Shown here one piece after another: positions 62,399 through 64,000 of a stretch of DNA of 64,000 nucleotides. Origin of the DNA: Enterocloster lavalensis (GTDB lineage: Bacteria; Bacillota; Clostridia; Lachnospirales; Lachnospiraceae); contig NZ_CABJCG010000002.1 in the NCBI RefSeq assembly GCF_902364025.1, positions 372,001-436,000 on the forward strand, in the 5' to 3' direction. How positions within the stretch are numbered: position 1 is the stretch's first letter; every line of letters starts with the position of its first letter. A model generated the notes under the pieces. It was not told the origin of the DNA. It made no database searches and saw nothing but the letters and a program-made list of their open reading frames with translations. A program made the position numbers and the translations under genes.

Positions 62399-62881
62399 AT
62401 GGTTGAGAGGGTAGAAAGCAAAATTGCGAAAGCATTGATGTCCATAATTGCAATGGGGCTGTTCAGCCTTACGGTGCTGGCCGTGTTGCAGGTTGTGACC
62501 CGGTATTTTGTGGATGTGACCATCATCTGGATTGAAGAGGTATCAATCTATATTCTGTCCTGGATGGCTGCGGCGGGGGTTCCGTGGATGTGGCTGAAGG
62601 AAGGACATATCAGAATGGACGTTCTGAATGTCTATCTGCCTCAAACAATCCTATATGGAATGGACCTGTTTATCAACCTGATGGGGATCGTCATGGGGAT
62701 CGCGCTGGTCCGGACAGGTTGGATCACCATCGGGGTTAATAAGGGATATACCCTTTCAATTATTGGAATCGATGAGGGTTTCCGGTATTATCCGCTGGTA
62801 TTCTGCGGCGCGCTGTTTTCAGTCTGCGCCGCCCTGAAGCTGGCGGAACAGCTCAACAAAAAGAGGGAGGTAAAGCCATGA
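62399..62881 (+). CDS. TRAP transporter small permease (DctQ)
   Basis: A 160-residue membrane protein with four helices. It carries VVTRYFVDVTIIWIEEVSIYILSW (about residues 32-55) and LKEGHIRMDVL (about 66-76), as in the DctQ family. Of the adjacent ATGs at 62396 and 62399, the second has better spacing from GGAGG. It overlaps dctM by 4 bp. Confidence 0.9.
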   Translation: MVERVESKIAKALMSIIAMGLFSLTVLAVLQVVTRYFVDVTIIWIEEVSIYILSWMAAAGVPWMWLKEGHIRMDVLNVYLPQTILYGMDLFINLMGIVMGIALVRTGWITIGVNKGYTLSIIGIDEGFRYYPLVFCGALFSVCAALKLAEQLNKKREVKP

Positions 62882-64000
62882 TCACAAAGGTTTTGATCCT
62901 GTTCGGCATCATGTTTCTGTTTCTATTGCTGCGCTTTCCGGTCTTTCTTGCCTTGGGGATGGCTGCCACAGGGATAGCGGTCCTGTTCCCGGGAACCGTG
63001 CCGGTGGCTGTGATCGGGCAGGGACTGCTGTCGGGGCTCAACAATTACAATTTTGCGGCTATCATGTTTTACTTCCTGTTGGGAGAAATCATGAACGGCG
63101 GAGGCATGAGCAACCGTCTGATCAAATTTGGCACCGCTGTCATTGGCCATATCAGGGGCAGCCTGAGCCATCTGAATATACTTGCCTCCATGATTTTTGC
63201 GGGCGTGTCCGGCTCCGCGGTGGCAGATACCGCAGCGATTGGTTCCCTGCTGATCCCAGCCATGAAAAAGGAAGGCTATAGCGGGGGTTATGCGGCGGCT
63301 GTGACCGCTTCGTCCTCCACCATCGGCCCCATTATCCCGCCCTCCGGCGGCCTGGTACTCATGGGGATTTACCTGTCCGTATCCATCAACCGCCTGTTCC
63401 TGGGTGGCATGGTGCCGGGGCTTCTGATGGGGGTGGCTCTTCTGATCGTATCCTTTATCACTTCCTGGAAGCGCAATTATCCCAAAACGGCCTGGCGCGG
63501 CTGGAAATACGCGTTTCTGGTGTTCCGGGAATCATTTTTCGCGTTTCTGCTTCCGGTGATTGTGGTGTTCTGCCTGGTGGCGGGCATCGGCACTGTTGTT
63601 GAAATTGGGGCGCTGGCGGTGGGCTGCGCTGTGATTATCAGCGCATTTATCTACCGGGAGTTGAATTTAAAGCAGTTTATTCAGGCGCTCTGCCGCGCAG
63701 CGGAAAACGCAGCCAAGGTGCTGTGTATCTTATCCTGTGCGGGGGTATTTACATGGATTATCAGCTCTATGGGGATGGCGGCCGCTCTGGCAAAATTTAT
63801 TACCAGTTTCACCACCAATCCGACGGTGGTACTGATGATCTGTATGCTGATTCTGCTGTTTTTCGGCTGTATTCTGGAGGTTAATGTGATTCAGATGGTG
63901 ATCATTCCCACTATGGTGCCAATTATCCGCACGGTGGGAATTGACCCGATCCAGTTCGGCGTATTGGCTATGCTGGTAACCATGATGGGGCTGATCACGC
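62878..64000 (+). CDS. TRAP transporter large permease (DctM), 3' end outside window
   Basis: At least 374 residues, open to the window end. Typical DctM parts: FPVFLALGMAATGIAVLFPG (N-terminus), IFAGVSGSAVADTAAIGSLLIPAM (about residues 102-125), SSSTIGPIIPPSGGLVLMGIYLS (about 140-162) and the second-half FFGCILEVNVIQMVIIPTMVPI. The ATG overlaps the dctQ stop. The remaining 50 or so residues lie beyond base 64000. Confidence 0.93.
   Translation, partial: MITKVLILFGIMFLFLLLRFPVFLALGMAATGIAVLFPGTVPVAVIGQGLLSGLNNYNFAAIMFYFLLGEIMNGGGMSNRLIKFGTAVIGHIRGSLSHLNILASMIFAGVSGSAVADTAAIGSLLIPAMKKEGYSGGYAAAVTASSSTIGPIIPPSGGLVLMGIYLSVSINRLFLGGMVPGLLMGVALLIVSFITSWKRNYPKTAWRGWKYAFLVFRESFFAFLLPVIVVFCLVAGIGTVVEIGALAVGCAVIISAFIYRELNLKQFIQALCRAAENAAKVLCILSCAGVFTWIISSMGMAAALAKFITSFTTNPTVVLMICMLILLFFGCILEVNVIQMVIIPTMVPIIRTVGIDPIQFGVLAMLVTMMGLIT

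Noticed and set aside
1..64000. tRNA, rRNA, prophage or intact insertion-sequence genes
   Set aside because: I looked for conserved tRNA arms, rRNA segments, integrases and transposases by eye and found none that could be supported.

Overview
The window is a stretch of a bacterial chromosome of about 55% GC, judged by eye. It looks like an anaerobic Firmicute of the Lachnospiraceae (Enterocloster/Hungatella-like). The reasons are strong AGGAGG ribosome sites, a tRNA-Trp T-box on a trpEGDCFBA operon, a TPP riboswitch on thiW, a pyruvate formate-lyase system with a small clostridial ferredoxin, PadR-DUF2812 and Rpn-nuclease genes, and several TRAP, PTS and ABC uptake loci for sugars and sugar acids. 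The assignment is inferred; there is no rRNA gene to confirm it.

Layout. 1-4.8 kb: the end of metG, a 260-bp intergenic palindrome flanked by G-rich repeats, a TraX-like gene, tatD and an Rpn-family gene. 5.1-11.9 kb: a DMT exporter, then an operon of a PRD/EIIB/EIIA regulator, ascorbate-type PTS EIIB and EIIC, and a split transketolase. 12-18 kb: HD phosphohydrolase, rsmA, oleate hydratase with an unusual N-terminal hydrophobic segment, a zinc-ribbon protein and a LysR regulator. 18.5-30.2 kb: sugar-acid catabolism, comprising two enolase-superfamily dehydratases, an IlvD/Edd dehydratase, an SLC13-type permease, a TRAP transporter and a GntR/FCD regulator, with a PadR-DUF2812 pair in between. 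30.3-34.9 kb: a decayed zone of truncated, frameshifted and fused genes (cupin, LysR, DASS permease, IclR, isocitrate-lyase family). Its IclR gene carries a 160-bp palindromic insertion that keeps the reading frame open.

35.3-36.1 kb: TPP riboswitch and thiW. 36.5-42.5 kb: a LacI regulator, a GH4 glycosidase and an Lpl-like ABC importer without its own ATPase. 42.6-43.5 kb: a second Rpn gene. 43.9-51.2 kb: consensus promoter, Trp T-box and the complete trp operon. 51.4-52.8 kb: an ECF sigma factor and a probable anti-sigma partner. 52.9-57.9 kb: a class I amidotransferase, a 2[4Fe-4S] ferredoxin, pflA, and a pyruvate formate-lyase whose glycyl-radical domain is a separate 81-residue gene. 58-64 kb: a cupin and an isocitrate-lyase-type enzyme, divergent from a CoA hydratase-like gene, a 2-hydroxyacid-dehydrogenase-like gene and a second TRAP transporter that runs off the window.

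Strongest leads: the palindromic in-frame insertion at 31691-31850, which could be translated into similar peptides from either strand and resembles Rickettsia palindromic elements in concept; the split pyruvate formate-lyase; a likely internal start that could release a free EIIA from the PTS regulator; and a hydroxyacid-dehydrogenase homologue that has lost its expected catalytic Arg and His. No tRNA, rRNA, CRISPR array, prophage or intact transposase was seen.
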